This document shows positions 1 through 8,983 of a stretch of DNA of 64,000 nucleotides, piece by piece. The stretch is taken from contig JAKVCD010000019.1 in assembly GCA_022446815.1 (NCBI GenBank), forward strand, positions 23,011 to 87,010, given 5' to 3'. How positions within the stretch are numbered: position 1 is the first letter of the stretch; every line of letters begins with the position of its first letter. A program made the translations under genes and the position numbers. The notes beneath the pieces were generated by a model. It saw only the letters and a list, made by a program, of their open reading frames with translations, was not told the origin of the DNA and searched no databases. The DNA comes from Planctomycetota bacterium (GTDB lineage: Bacteria; Planctomycetota; UBA1135; GCA-002686595).

Positions 1-380
1 AACCAGAAGCAGACCTTCAGGTATGAGAAGAAGCTGCTAGACGCTCGGTCGTTGCGCGGCTGGAGGGGGATCGGATCTGCCAAGACCGTCTCACCGTTCA
101 CCTCGCGGAAGTAAGCCTCCCTGCTGAGCTCAGGGTCCTCTGCGATGCGACGCTCATAGAGCTCGAAGAGGTCCTCATTGAGCCAAGTGACTGTGCGCTC
201 GAGAGGATCAAGCACGATCTCCATCAAGGGCTGGTGGAAGGTCCAGCAGGCAAAGAAGGTCACGAAGAGCGCGACGGTCGAGCGCAGGAGCCGTCGGCGC
301 AGCTCATCTAAGTGCGCACCCAAGCTCATGCGTGAGCTCTCTACGGGGTCTTCTTGAGGCTGTGTCTGGTCTACGCTCAT
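1..380 (-). CDS. tatC: TatC, Sec-independent translocase subunit (5' part; runs off left edge)
   Basis: TatC is the multi-spanning receptor of the twin-arginine pathway, which exports folded proteins. Only about 126 N-terminal residues are present; the rest lies beyond base 1. The family signature is clear near the start: MSLGAHLDELRRRLL, followed by a first transmembrane segment (ALFVTFFACWTF). After a long polar stretch comes FFSYLKVCFWF, matching the start of TM2. Two starts are possible: ATG at 380, used here, or an in-frame ATG at 329 directly before the conserved MSLGAHLDEL. The first periplasmic loop looks longer than in E. coli TatC, with an acidic insert (ELYERRIAEDPELSRE). The BRCT gene lies upstream on the same strand, 169 bp away. 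The family assignment is secure; the start is less so. Confidence 0.9.
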   Translation of the reverse strand, partial: MSVDQTQPQEDPVESSRMSLGAHLDELRRRLLRSTVALFVTFFACWTFHQPLMEIVLDPLERTVTWLNEDLFELYERRIAEDPELSREAYFREVNGETVLADPIPLQPRNDRASSSFFSYLKVCFW

Positions 381-493
381 GGAGAGTCTGCGCGCACCCG
401 GGCGGCGGTTCTGGGGACGGCGCGGCCCACATCATGCCACGCGTCGGGGCCCGAGGTAGTGCGCGCCCGCGAGTTCAGCCTGAAACGCGAGAC

Positions 494-522
494 GGCGACC
501 CGGACCCGAGGTCCTGGTCGCC
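494..522 (-). terminator. Hairpin between the BRCT gene and tatC
   Basis: Two 13-base arms (494-506 and 510-522) pair with one mismatch around a 3-base loop. In the minus direction the hairpin follows the stop of the BRCT gene and is followed by GTCTCGCGTTTC, only weakly T-rich. It may terminate or attenuate transcription into tatC. The rest of 381-549 shows nothing recognisable. Confidence 0.4.
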
Positions 523-549
523 GCCAGTTCTAGCCGCGAGGGCGAGAGC

Positions 550-1818
550 TCAGTTGCGGAGGAAGTACTCGCGGATCTGCTTGATCGGGACGATCTGGAC
601 ACCCATGGCGACCGCGTTGCTGTAGGCGGGCTCTTCGCTGGGGCTCATAGGCTCCTCAAGGGGCTCACCGTCTTCGTCCGTGTAGATCTCAGAGCCGACG
701 ATGAGGTAGTCAGTTGTCTTGTCGACGCTGTCCTGAATGTGGATGCCGACCTCAGAGAGGAGCAGGCGGAGCTCCTTCTCGTTCCAGGTCCCTGAGAAGC
801 GACCGACGAGGGCAGCGTTGCGCTGGGAGCTGGGGTCGTAGATCGGGTTGTAGATGATGTCGCCCGCCACGGGGGGGTCGAAGGGGTCAGCCTGATCGCT
901 CAGGAGGACCTCAGCCATGCCTTCCTCGACGCGCGTGACAGAGCACCACGCCTTGACGCGGTCGTCTCCGGGAGTGCCGTCCACGATGCGGAAGCGGGTG
1001 CCACGCAGGAGGCGGTTCTTCTGGCCGATGTTAATCCACGCCAGGCCGAGCTCTTCGTTGACCGCGAGGACCTCGCCGTCGGCAGCCTCAGGCTCCTTCA
1101 GGAAGGCGAGCTTGCGACCCATCTCATCAAAGCGGGTCTGCATCGCCGCGCGCTCTTGAGAGTGCTGGCGGTTCTGGCTCTCCATGTCAGAGCGGGTCTT
1201 GCGCAGAGCTGACTCACGATCCGTCAGGCTAGTGCGCACGGAAGAGATCTGACCCTCGAGGTCGCTCTGGCGATCAGCCGCGGCCTGCTCAGCGTCTGAG
1301 AGCTGAGAGCGGAGGTCCGCGATGATGGCGTCCTTCTCGGCTCCGAGAGTGTTGATCTGGGAGGTCTTGGCCTGAACCTGAGCCTGGAGCTCGGTGATCC
1401 GAGTGTTGAGCTCTTGGATCTGGACCTTCTTCGCCCGGTACTCCGGAACGGCGCGTTGCGCGGCGCCCTGGAAATCGATCACGGCGGAGCCCATGTCGTC
1501 GAAGCCGTCCTTGAAGGCGGTGAGTGCGTCCGTAGCTGCCTCCACTGTGGACTCGCGTGTCGCGGTACCCTCTGGGTAGAAGCCGAGAACAGTAGAGATC
1601 TCGTAGATCTTGTTGATGTCGTTCTCGCGCTCAGCCTTGGCCTTGTCGCGCTCTGCCCTCATAGCATCACGCTCATTGCGCATCTCCTCGAGGTCTCCGC
1701 TCGATGCGATGGCGGCGACAAGCGCGACGATGAACGCGACGATGAGTGCGACGATCCAGATCAGAGAGTTGTTGGCGGCGCCGCGGCGGCTGAGATCGCT
1801 TTGTTGGAGCTTCTTCAT
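550..1818 (-). CDS. Membrane-anchored coiled-coil protein with C-terminal BRCT domain
   Basis: A 422-residue protein. A short basic N-terminus is followed by one transmembrane segment (about residues 19-40, rich in I, V and A) and no cleavage site, so it is probably a membrane-anchored protein. Residues about 41-245 are charged and heptad-like, with long runs of E, R, Q and A, predicting a coiled coil. Residues about 250-330 form a small mixed region. The last 85 residues resemble a BRCT domain of the bacterial ligase type: GRFSG at 339, then SVDKTTDYLIVGSE, then NAVAMGVQIVPIKQIREYF. BRCT domains normally bind phosphopeptides or DNA ends in the cytoplasm, so membrane anchoring is unexpected. 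The orientation and partner are unknown. The domain call is from motif reading only. Confidence 0.75.
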   Translation of the reverse strand: MKKLQQSDLSRRGAANNSLIWIVALIVAFIVALVAAIASSGDLEEMRNERDAMRAERDKAKAERENDINKIYEISTVLGFYPEGTATRESTVEAATDALTAFKDGFDDMGSAVIDFQGAAQRAVPEYRAKKVQIQELNTRITELQAQVQAKTSQINTLGAEKDAIIADLRSQLSDAEQAAADRQSDLEGQISSVRTSLTDRESALRKTRSDMESQNRQHSQERAAMQTRFDEMGRKLAFLKEPEAADGEVLAVNEELGLAWINIGQKNRLLRGTRFRIVDGTPGDDRVKAWCSVTRVEEGMAEVLLSDQADPFDPPVAGDIIYNPIYDPSSQRNAALVGRFSGTWNEKELRLLLSEVGIHIQDSVDKTTDYLIVGSEIYTDEDGEPLEEPMSPSEEPAYSNAVAMGVQIVPIKQIREYFLRN

Positions 1819-2173
1819 GAACTATGAGGTCTTCCGGGTGGCAGCCGGGCACGAGAATCGTGACCGCGCGAGCCGCTCGGGACAGTCTGGGGGATGGTGT
1901 GAGCCCGCTCGTCCTCTCCCTGGTGGTCCAGGAATGGGCGAGGGAGGCATGGTGATAACCGACAGAGAGGTATTCCGGCAAGTGTTTGACGCCTCCAGAT
2001 CCCATGTTGATCACCTCGGAGGTGGTCTCTAGGGTGCTCTTGAAGTCCGCTTGAGGCCGCCGCTGGCGACCTCATCCCGGCCAGGAGGGGCTCCGAAGAA
2101 GCGTCAGACGGCCAAAAACCGCCCTAACGACCCCTATACCCGCCCTCAAGCCGCTAGTTTCACCCTTCAAGCG
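1819..2173. other. Divergent intergenic region between the BRCT gene and coaE
   Basis: About 355 bp separate two genes transcribed away from each other, so promoters for both probably lie here. No convincing -35/-10 pair was seen. A short perfect inverted repeat, CACCTC-G-GAGGTG, sits at 2012-2024 and could be an operator. An open frame continues upstream of coaE from 2051, but its composition (R, P, S, K) looks non-coding. Confidence 0.4.
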
Positions 2174-2809
2174 ATGTCCACCCCCACCCACGAGAGCCAA
2201 CCACCCCTCATCCTAGGGGTCCTCGGAGGCATCGCCTCAGGGAAGTCTCGTGTGGCCCGAGTCTTAGCTGGGGCAGAGGGCGCCGTGATCGACGCAGATG
2301 AGCTGGCTCACGCCGTCTTGGCCTCACCCGAGGTCACTGAGCTCGTGGCTGAGGCGTTCGGCGGGGGCGCCCTCGGAGGAGACGGACGCCCTGATCGAGC
2401 GGCCCTCGCGGCGCTCGTCTTCGACGATCCCGAGGCGCGCGGTCGGCTGGAGGGGTGGATCCATCCGAGGGTTCGTGCGAAGATCCAAGCCGCCTTGGAC
2501 GAGGCGAAGGCTCAGAACGTTGGGCCTGTGGTCTTGGACGTCCCCCTCCTCTTGGAGAACGACAGAGAGCACGGTCTCGTCGCACAGTGCGATCACCTGA
2601 TCTTCGTTGAGTCCGACCTCGAAGCCAGGGAAGAGCGCGCGGCCTCGTCGCGCAGCTGGACCCCGGGAGAGGTCGCGCGTCGAGAGCAATCTCAGCTCGC
2701 CCTGACGGAGAAGCGGGAGCGGGCAGACCACACGATCGTGAATCGAGGGACCCTCGAAGCGCTCGATCAAGCGGCCCAGCTCCTGCGAGACCAACTGCAC
2801 AACTCATAA
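2174..2809 (+). CDS. coaE: Dephospho-CoA kinase
   Basis: CoaE phosphorylates the 3'-OH of dephospho-CoA with ATP, the last step of coenzyme A synthesis, in the cytoplasm. The 211-residue product has the P-loop GGIASGKS at residues 18-25, then VIDADELAH, the typical DxD motif after the P-loop. Further along are GWIHPRVR and VVLDVPLLLEN, both hallmarks of the family. The length fits the usual 200 residues. An upstream in-frame ATG at 2051 would add 41 low-complexity residues; the ATG at 2174 is preferred because the family begins just before the P-loop. The rho gene starts 17 bases after the stop, so the two are probably co-transcribed. Confidence 0.93.
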   Translation: MSTPTHESQPPLILGVLGGIASGKSRVARVLAGAEGAVIDADELAHAVLASPEVTELVAEAFGGGALGGDGRPDRAALAALVFDDPEARGRLEGWIHPRVRAKIQAALDEAKAQNVGPVVLDVPLLLENDREHGLVAQCDHLIFVESDLEAREERAASSRSWTPGEVARREQSQLALTEKRERADHTIVNRGTLEALDQAAQLLRDQLHNS

Positions 2810-2826
2810 CTCCCTAAGTCAGCGCG

Positions 2827-4305
2827 ATGACCGCGCCGACCGCACAAGCCCCACGAAGCATGGCGACAGCCCACAAGAAGCGCTCCAAGAAGAAACGCTC
2901 GCGCAAGTTCAAGCGATCCGGCCGCGGAGTCGTCCACGACGAGTCCTTCGCGCTCGACTACTCCAAGCTGCCGCAAGACCTCAACGAGGAGGAGCTCGCA
3001 GAGCTCGAGGGCGAGCTGCCCAAACCGAAGAAGAGCGCGAAGCCGGTTGAACACTCTGTCCTCTTCGATCTCACCGTGGGAGACATGGTGGAGGCCGCCG
3101 AGGGTGAGAAGGTCGACGTCCACGATCTGCGCACCCGTAACCAGATCTACGTCGCGCTCACCACCGCGCGCCTGCGCGAGGGCCTATCCGTGATCACTGA
3201 AGGAGTGATCGACATCGTCCCTGAGGGGCACGCCTTCCTGCGCACCTCCTCGAGCGACTACATGCCCACGGCTGAGGACGTCTTCATCCCCCCCTCCCTC
3301 ATCGCGAGCGCCGCCCTCAAAGAGGGCATGGTCGTCCGCGGCGCACTGCGGGCACCACTAGAGGGCGAGACCGTCTTCGCCCTCAAGTCAGTTGAGCTCG
3401 TAGACGGCGGCGACCCCGAGGAGGCCCATGGGCGCACCCCCTTCAAGGAGCTCGTCCCTATCTACCCCGAGGAGCGCATCCTCCTAGAGGGTTCTGATGA
3501 CAACCCGCTCGAGATGCGCATCGTCGACCTCATCACCCCGGTCGGCAGGGGCCAGCGCGGCCTGATCGTCGCGCCTCCCAGAACAGGCAAGACGGTCCTC
3601 CTGCAGATGCTCGCGCGCTCCATCGTGCGCAACGCGCCTGATGCGCACCTCATCATCCTGCTCGTTGACGAGCGGCCCGAGGAGGTCACCGACTTCAAGC
3701 GCAGCGTCCCTGGTGAGCGCGTGGAAGTCGTCAGCTCGACCTTCGACGAGCCCGCCGCACGGCACATCCGCCTCGCGGACATGGTCATCAAGAAGGCCAA
3801 GTCGATGGTCGAGTCCGGCGATGACGTGATCATCCTCCTCGACTCCATCACGCGCCTCGCGCGCGCGTGCAACACCGAGGCACCGAGCAACGGCAAGCTC
3901 CTCTCCGGAGGCCTCGAGGCGACGGCCCTGCAGTTCCCCAAGCGCTTCTTCGGCGCAGCGCGGAAGCTCGAGGACGGCGGCTCTCTGACGATCCTCGGAA
4001 CGGCTCTCATCGAGACCGGCTCCAAGATGGACGAGGTGATCTTTGAGGAGTTCAAGGGGACGGGTAACGCTGAGATCGTGCTCGACCGCCGCCTCTCCGA
4101 CCGCCGGATCTACCCCGCGATCGACATCAACGCCTCTGGCACCCGCAAAGAGGACCTGCTCTTCGACGAAGAGGAGATGCGCCGCGTCTGGATGTTGCGC
4201 AAGGTCTTGAACGAGCTCGACCCTGTCGAGGCGATGGAGATGCTCATCCAGAAGATGAGCAAGACCTCCAGCAACGGCCAGTTCCTGATGTCCATCGGCT
4301 CTTAG
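2827..4305 (+). CDS. rho: Transcription termination factor Rho
   Basis: Rho is the hexameric RNA-dependent ATPase that ends transcription of many genes. The 492-residue product begins with a strongly basic stretch (about residues 17-33), then an acidic linker. An RNA-binding cold-shock-like domain follows ([15 protein letters not shown] near 125-139). The ATPase core has the Walker A motif APPRTGKT (249-256), [10 protein letters not shown] (281-290) and the Walker [15 protein letters not shown] (334-347). The end, [10 protein letters not shown], is unremarkable for the family. It is longer than E. coli Rho (419 residues) because of the N-terminal extension. A second ATG at 2860 could be the true start. 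A glycosyltransferase gene begins 4 bases downstream. Confidence 0.97.
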   Translation: MTAPTAQAPRSMATAHKKRSKKKRSRKFKRSGRGVVHDESFALDYSKLPQDLNEEELAELEGELPKPKKSAKPVEHSVLFDLTVGDMVEAAEGEKVDVHDLRTRNQIYVALTTARLREGLSVITEGVIDIVPEGHAFLRTSSSDYMPTAEDVFIPPSLIASAALKEGMVVRGALRAPLEGETVFALKSVELVDGGDPEEAHGRTPFKELVPIYPEERILLEGSDDNPLEMRIVDLITPVGRGQRGLIVAPPRTGKTVLLQMLARSIVRNAPDAHLIILLVDERPEEVTDFKRSVPGERVEVVSSTFDEPAARHIRLADMVIKKAKSMVESGDDVIILLDSITRLARACNTEAPSNGKLLSGGLEATALQFPKRFFGAARKLEDGGSLTILGTALIETGSKMDEVIFEEFKGTGNAEIVLDRRLSDRRIYPAIDINASGTRKEDLLFDEEEMRRVWMLRKVLNELDPVEAMEMLIQKMSKTSSNGQFLMSIGS

Positions 4306-4309
4306 CCGG

Positions 4310-5566
4310 ATGAGACTCCTCCTCGGCTGCGAACGCCTCGACCTCGTCGGAGGTTCGGAGCGCTACGCTGCCGACGTCGCGGCAGGCCTCACAGCGCGCG
4401 GACACGAGGTCCGCGTCGTGACGGGGCAGCGTGGACAGGAGGTCCCAGGGGAAGTGCCGGAGCTCAAGGGGCTCTTCGATCGCGAGCCCTCGCCTAGGGC
4501 GCTCTCCTCCTTCAAGCTCGGGCTCCGAAACTGGAGGCCGGACAGGGTCCTGCTCCTCTCCCGGGCTGCGCCAGCGGTCCTCCACGCCTCCTCAGAGCGC
4601 GCCCCCACCGCGCGCTTCGTCCAGGACCACACCCTCTTCTGCCCCGGGCTGAACAAGCTCCACGCCGACGGATCACCTTGCGCTGACCCCATGGGCACGG
4701 CCTGCCTCAAGCGCTTCTTCCTCACGAAGGGCTGCGCCGGCTATCACCGCGACGGCTGGCGTCCAGCGCTGCGCTGGCCCATCGGGAAGCTCAAGGAGCA
4801 CCAACGAGACCTCGCCGCCCACCAAGAGCTCGACCGCCTCTTGGTCGCCTCGGACTACATGCGCCGAGAGCTGATCCGCGCAGGCTGCGAGCCCTCACGC
4901 GTCGAGCGTGTCGGCTACTTCACGCGCCAAGGCCAAGACGCGACGCCCAAGAGTCCGCTCCCTGAAGAGCTCGCCGCCTCGCTAGCCAGCTCTAGCGCTC
5001 CCCTGATCCTCTGCTCTGCGCGGCTCGTGCACCCGGACAAGGGCGTCGACTTCCTGCTCACAGCCTTGGGCCAGCTAGAGACTCCCTGGCGCTGCGTCAT
5101 CGCAGGCGAGGGCCCGGCGCGCGCGTGGCTCGAGGAGAAGGCGCGCGATGAGGGCCTCGCTGAGCGCGTTCACTTCACCGGATGGCTCGACGCCCCTGTC
5201 CTCGAAGAGCTCTACACCCGAGCCCAACTTGTCGCAGTCCCCTCAGTGTGGGACGAGCCCTTCGGCCTCGTAGGCCTCGAGGCGATGGCCCACTCCCTCC
5301 CTGTCGTGGCCTTCGATGTGGGAGGGATCTCGGAGTGGCTCGCTGGCGGAGAGACGGGGCTCCTCGTCCCCCGCCGTGACGCCCACGCCTTCGCTCAAGC
5401 TACCGACTCAATCCTCAGCGACCCTGAGCGCGCTGCGCTCATGGGAGCCGCTGGACTCCGACACGTGCGAGAGCGCTACTCCCAGACCGGACACTTGAAC
5501 CGCCTAGAAGAGGCGCTCGGGATGTCCTCATCCAGCGGCAATATGAGAGCTCTCCCGGCGTGTTAA
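4310..5566 (+). CDS. Glycosyltransferase, GT4 family
   Basis: A 418-residue retaining GT-B enzyme that probably adds a sugar from a nucleotide donor to a surface glycan. The N-terminal half opens with RLLLGCERLDLVGGSERYAADVA, matching the acceptor domain of GT4 enzymes. The C-terminal half has the donor-site pattern: SARLVHPDKGVDFLL, VPSVWDEPFGLVGLEAMAHSLPVV and the conserved Glu pair. A Cys-rich insert (DHTLFCPGLN, SPCADP, TACLKRFF, KGCAG) lies near residues 105-145 and recurs in two other GT4s of this window. It starts 4 bases after rho and ends 13 bases before the convergent GT2 gene. The specific sugar and acceptor cannot be told. Confidence 0.9.
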   Translation: MRLLLGCERLDLVGGSERYAADVAAGLTARGHEVRVVTGQRGQEVPGEVPELKGLFDREPSPRALSSFKLGLRNWRPDRVLLLSRAAPAVLHASSERAPTARFVQDHTLFCPGLNKLHADGSPCADPMGTACLKRFFLTKGCAGYHRDGWRPALRWPIGKLKEHQRDLAAHQELDRLLVASDYMRRELIRAGCEPSRVERVGYFTRQGQDATPKSPLPEELAASLASSSAPLILCSARLVHPDKGVDFLLTALGQLETPWRCVIAGEGPARAWLEEKARDEGLAERVHFTGWLDAPVLEELYTRAQLVAVPSVWDEPFGLVGLEAMAHSLPVVAFDVGGISEWLAGGETGLLVPRRDAHAFAQATDSILSDPERAALMGAAGLRHVRERYSQTGHLNRLEEALGMSSSSGNMRALPAC

Positions 5567-5579
5567 TGGCTGATGCCAA

Positions 5580-6527
5580 TCACCCCGGCTTCGGCATCAT
5601 GAGCGAGACCGCTGAGTGCTCGAGGGACAGCTCTTCAGTCCTTCGACGCGCCCTGAGCGCTTCTGGGAGCTGCTCAAGGGCCATCGTGAGCCACATGAGC
5701 CGCTCACGATCCTCAGAGGCGACTGCGTCGGCGAGCTCCTGACCCAAGCCGTCGAGGTACGCCTCGAGGGCCTCGCCGTCCAAGTGCTTCCATGCGAAGA
5801 GATGACGGTTCTTCTCGATGCTCGCGCGCACCAACTTCTTCGAGACATGCGCGCCGATCGTGCCTCGGTTCGAGTGCTCTGCCACCGCACGAGGGTCGAC
5901 GACGACGCGGCGGCCGGAGCGCCACGCGCTCCAGCAGAGGTCCACGTCCTCAAAGTAGAAGGGCTCGAAGAGGGAGTCGAAGCCCCCCTGTGCGAGGAAC
6001 TCACCTCGACGCACCAAGAAGGCGCCGCCCAGCGCGAAGGCGACCGGGTGTCCACCCTCATACCCCGGGGCGGGCTCACCAGGCTCAACCTGAGCAGCGC
6101 GGCGGATGACCACCGCCCCGTCCTCCTGTATGAGCTGCGGCAGCGACTCGGCAGTCTGCTCTCCGTCTCGCAGGACGAGGGGTGCAACCGCGAAGACATC
6201 GCTGGATTGGAGCTGTTCAAGGAGCGGCCCAAAGAAGCCAGGCTGAATACAGACGTCTGGATTCAAAACGCATAACACCTCGCCCTTAGCCTGCTCTGCC
6301 CCTGTGAGCGTCGCAGCCGCAAAGCCACCATTCACCGCTCGCTCTACGCAACGAGCGAGGGGGAACTCAGCCTCTAGCCAGCCTCGCAATGCCCCCGCGC
6401 CCGTGTCGTCGATGATGAGGAGCTCCCACTCGAGCCCCGTCGCAGCGGCCTCTGTGAGGACCGCCGGCAGCGACTCCTTCAAGAGCTCACGGTCATCGAG
6501 CGCGGGGATGAGGATCGAGAGCTTCAA
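5580..6527 (-). CDS. Glycosyltransferase, GT2 family
   Basis: A 315-residue inverting GT-A enzyme. It starts KLSILIPALDDRE, typical of GT2, and has LLIIDDTGAG, an NGGFAAATLTGAEQAKGEVLCVLNPD-type nucleotide-binding region ending in NPD, and the acceptor-side FYFEDVDLCWSAWRSG with the ED-x-D pattern. This layout resembles rhamnosyltransferase-like enzymes of surface polysaccharide synthesis. No transmembrane segment is seen, so it is probably cytoplasmic or peripheral. Its ATG overlaps the stop of the upstream GT4-coiled-coil gene by 4 bases (ATGA), so the two are probably translated together and act on one glycan. Substrate not assignable. Confidence 0.9.
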   Translation of the reverse strand: MKLSILIPALDDRELLKESLPAVLTEAAATGLEWELLIIDDTGAGALRGWLEAEFPLARCVERAVNGGFAAATLTGAEQAKGEVLCVLNPDVCIQPGFFGPLLEQLQSSDVFAVAPLVLRDGEQTAESLPQLIQEDGAVVIRRAAQVEPGEPAPGYEGGHPVAFALGGAFLVRRGEFLAQGGFDSLFEPFYFEDVDLCWSAWRSGRRVVVDPRAVAEHSNRGTIGAHVSKKLVRASIEKNRHLFAWKHLDGEALEAYLDGLGQELADAVASEDRERLMWLTMALEQLPEALRARRRTEELSLEHSAVSLMMPKPG

Positions 6528-8977
6528 GCGCGCTCCTCATCATCATCTACGCCGAGGGCGTCCACTGCCTCGCTCACTCGCCCTGCGATCTCGTCCGGCG
6601 CAGGCAGCTCCTCAATGGGACCTGAGATGGCGTCGAGCAGTCTCCGGAGCTCGCCACGCAACCAAAGCTCATGCTCAAGGAGCCGCTCTTGCTGGGTCGT
6701 TAGGCTCTCCATCTGGGCGGTCCAGCGAGCGCGCTCCTCTTCACGCGCCTGCACCTCCCCACGCAAGAAGCGGATCTCCTCTCGGAGCACCTCATGCGTC
6801 TCACGCAGCCACCTGACCTCCGCCGCCAAGTGCTTGTTCGTCTCCTCTGCACCGCGGCGCCTGCGACGCTCTTCAGCGACCTCTTCCTCTCGAGCTCGCG
6901 ACACCTCCGCTCTCCACGCAGCCTCTTCAGCCCTTAGCTCGCTGACCTCACGCTGATGCTCGCTCTCCTCCTGCGACGCGATCCGCGCGCGCTCAGCTTC
7001 CTCCAGCTTTCGCGCAGCGTGCGCCAGACGCCTGTCACGCTCAGCCAGCTGGCCTTCCAGCCACTCTGTCGCCCGCGTCCGCTCGCCCAGATCTCTCGTG
7101 ACGCTCTGCCGCTCCGCATCTAGGCGCACCACCTCTCTCTCATGGAACTCTAGCTGCCCCTTCAACCAGCGCGCCTCCGCGCCTGCGAGCTCGAGATCCG
7201 TCGCCACCTCCGCCCGCTCCCCTTGGACCTGCTCGTGCTCGGAGCGCGCCGCGTCGCGCTCACGGCCGATGGCCTCGACCTCACGCTCACGCGCGGAGAG
7301 CTGCTCTTGGAGCCAGCTCGCCTGCTCTGACAGCGCGCTCTGGGATTCCTCTTGCCAGCGCGCCCTAGCGTCGAGCTCCTCCTCTGAGCGCCGGGTGGCG
7401 TCGACTGTTTGACCCAGCCAAGCTCGGGCCCGCTCCCCCTCTGCCAAGCGCTCGCCTAACTTAGAGCCCGTGGTGAGAGCGCGCGTCAATCGCCGCGCGC
7501 CGGCATCACCGGACGAGAGCTCCGCACAGAGGCGCTCGTAGCCGCTGAGCGCGCTGTCGACGAGGGCCTTCCAGCTCATGTCACCCGCTGCCTCGAATGT
7601 GCGCGTAAGCCCCTCGAGATGCTCGAGCCGCGCGCGCGGCCCCTCGGTCGCGTTCAGCGCGAGCTCGCTATAGCGCTTGATGAGCGCGGCAGCCTGCTGA
7701 TCCACCGAGCGCGGCGTCTCCACTTGCCAGTCGACATGCTCGCTCACGAGCCTCCTCAGACATGCGCTGAGCGCAGCTACATCACCCGCCGGATAGAGCC
7801 ACCCATCCACGCCATCTCGCACGCTCTCCCGCATCGCGCCGACGTCCGCGGCGATGACCGGCACACCAGCTGCGAAGGCCTCCCGGATCACGAAGGGCGC
7901 GTTCTCTGGCCACTTGGATGGCACGACAACCACGTCTGTGTCGGCGAGGATCAGGGGCAGCTCCTCATGGGTGAAGGGTCCACACCAGTCTGCGCCCGCC
8001 GCCTCCGCCAGCGCGCGACAGCGCTCGGAGTAGGCTCGATCACTTGAGGCCCCGTGCACACGCAGCGCGATCCCTTCGAGCCCTGCGCTCGCCTCGAGGA
8101 GGTCATGCAGGCCCTTATGCTTTGAGACTCCACCCAAGAACGCGACCCGGAGCGGCTCACCTAGCGCGCGCGTTGCGCGTTCGAGGCCTTCAAAGGGCGA
8201 GAGGTCGATCCCGCAAGGCTCTACCTCTAGGGGCGCCTCTACGCCGCCGTCACGAAGGACCCCTGCAAGGAACTGCGTCGGAGAGAGGACGAGGTCGACC
8301 GCCCGCAAGGCCTCAAGCCGCGCGGCCCTCGCACGCAGAGCGCGCAGGCGCGTCCCCTCGATCTCCTCTGTGTCAAAGCCTGCCGTGCGCGGATCTCCCT
8401 CTAGCACGTCGGCTAGAAGAGCGCGGCCCTCGTCGCTTAGGTCCCGGTCGAGCACGAGGCCTTGGTGGTCTGCGTCAGGCAGCAGCCGATCAAGGAGCTT
8501 CCGCGCCAGAAAGACACGTCCGAGCGCCTCCGGCTCAGAGGGATCCAGCGCCACGAAGTCTGGGCGTAAGAGCCGATACTCCTCACACGCCAGCCAAGCG
8601 TCGTGGGCAGTGAAGACGAAGGGGATCCCGCGACCCTTGGCCTCAGCGATGAGGCCTGGACCGAGCCCGATAAGGTGTTGTGCGTGCACGAGGTGTGGGC
8701 GCTCCCGGTCGAGGTAGCGCCCGAAGGCCTCAGCTGCGCCAGGCTCGTTCCCCTCCTCGTCAGGGCGCCGCTCGCCCAGGGCGAGCCAGTGGACCTCGTA
8801 GCCGCTCCGCTCTTCCACGCGCTGCGCGAGTCGCCAGGTCCCCTCCAATGGACACGGCGCGAAGACCTGCACCTCACACCCCCCCCGCCCAAGCGCAGCA
8901 GCTAGCTGCGCAGTGTGATTCTCGACGCCGGTCAGCTCGTGCGGCGTGAGAGCGTGGGTGAGGAGGCAGACGCGCAT
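6524..8977 (-). CDS. GT4 glycosyltransferase with long C-terminal coiled coil
   Basis: An 817-residue protein. Residues 1 to about 440 are a GT4 enzyme: VCLLTHALTPHELTGVENH at the start, VVPSKWPENAPFVIREAFAAGVPVIAADV in the donor-binding half. Residues about 480-790 are an uninterrupted charged coiled coil rich in E, R, A and Q. Within it the motif WLxxQL or WLxxxL recurs, and seven Trp residues (520, 555, 604, 639, 688, 723, 772) are spaced alternately 35 and 49 residues, all multiples of seven. Most GT4 enzymes stop near 400 residues, so this tail is an addition. It could scaffold partner enzymes or act as a molecular ruler; neither role is shown. It lies between an SDR gene (6 bases upstream) and a GT2 gene (4-base overlap). 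Confidence 0.9.
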   Translation of the reverse strand: MRVCLLTHALTPHELTGVENHTAQLAAALGRGGCEVQVFAPCPLEGTWRLAQRVEERSGYEVHWLALGERRPDEEGNEPGAAEAFGRYLDRERPHLVHAQHLIGLGPGLIAEAKGRGIPFVFTAHDAWLACEEYRLLRPDFVALDPSEPEALGRVFLARKLLDRLLPDADHQGLVLDRDLSDEGRALLADVLEGDPRTAGFDTEEIEGTRLRALRARAARLEALRAVDLVLSPTQFLAGVLRDGGVEAPLEVEPCGIDLSPFEGLERATRALGEPLRVAFLGGVSKHKGLHDLLEASAGLEGIALRVHGASSDRAYSERCRALAEAAGADWCGPFTHEELPLILADTDVVVVPSKWPENAPFVIREAFAAGVPVIAADVGAMRESVRDGVDGWLYPAGDVAALSACLRRLVSEHVDWQVETPRSVDQQAAALIKRYSELALNATEGPRARLEHLEGLTRTFEAAGDMSWKALVDSALSGYERLCAELSSGDAGARRLTRALTTGSKLGERLAEGERARAWLGQTVDATRRSEEELDARARWQEESQSALSEQASWLQEQLSAREREVEAIGRERDAARSEHEQVQGERAEVATDLELAGAEARWLKGQLEFHEREVVRLDAERQSVTRDLGERTRATEWLEGQLAERDRRLAHAARKLEEAERARIASQEESEHQREVSELRAEEAAWRAEVSRAREEEVAEERRRRRGAEETNKHLAAEVRWLRETHEVLREEIRFLRGEVQAREEERARWTAQMESLTTQQERLLEHELWLRGELRRLLDAISGPIEELPAPDEIAGRVSEAVDALGVDDDEERA

Positions 8978-8983
8978 AGGCCC

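Noticed and set aside
2051..2173. An N-terminal extension of CoaE by 41 residues
   Set aside because: Composition is non-conserved and the family begins just before the P-loop; the ATG at 2174 is preferred.
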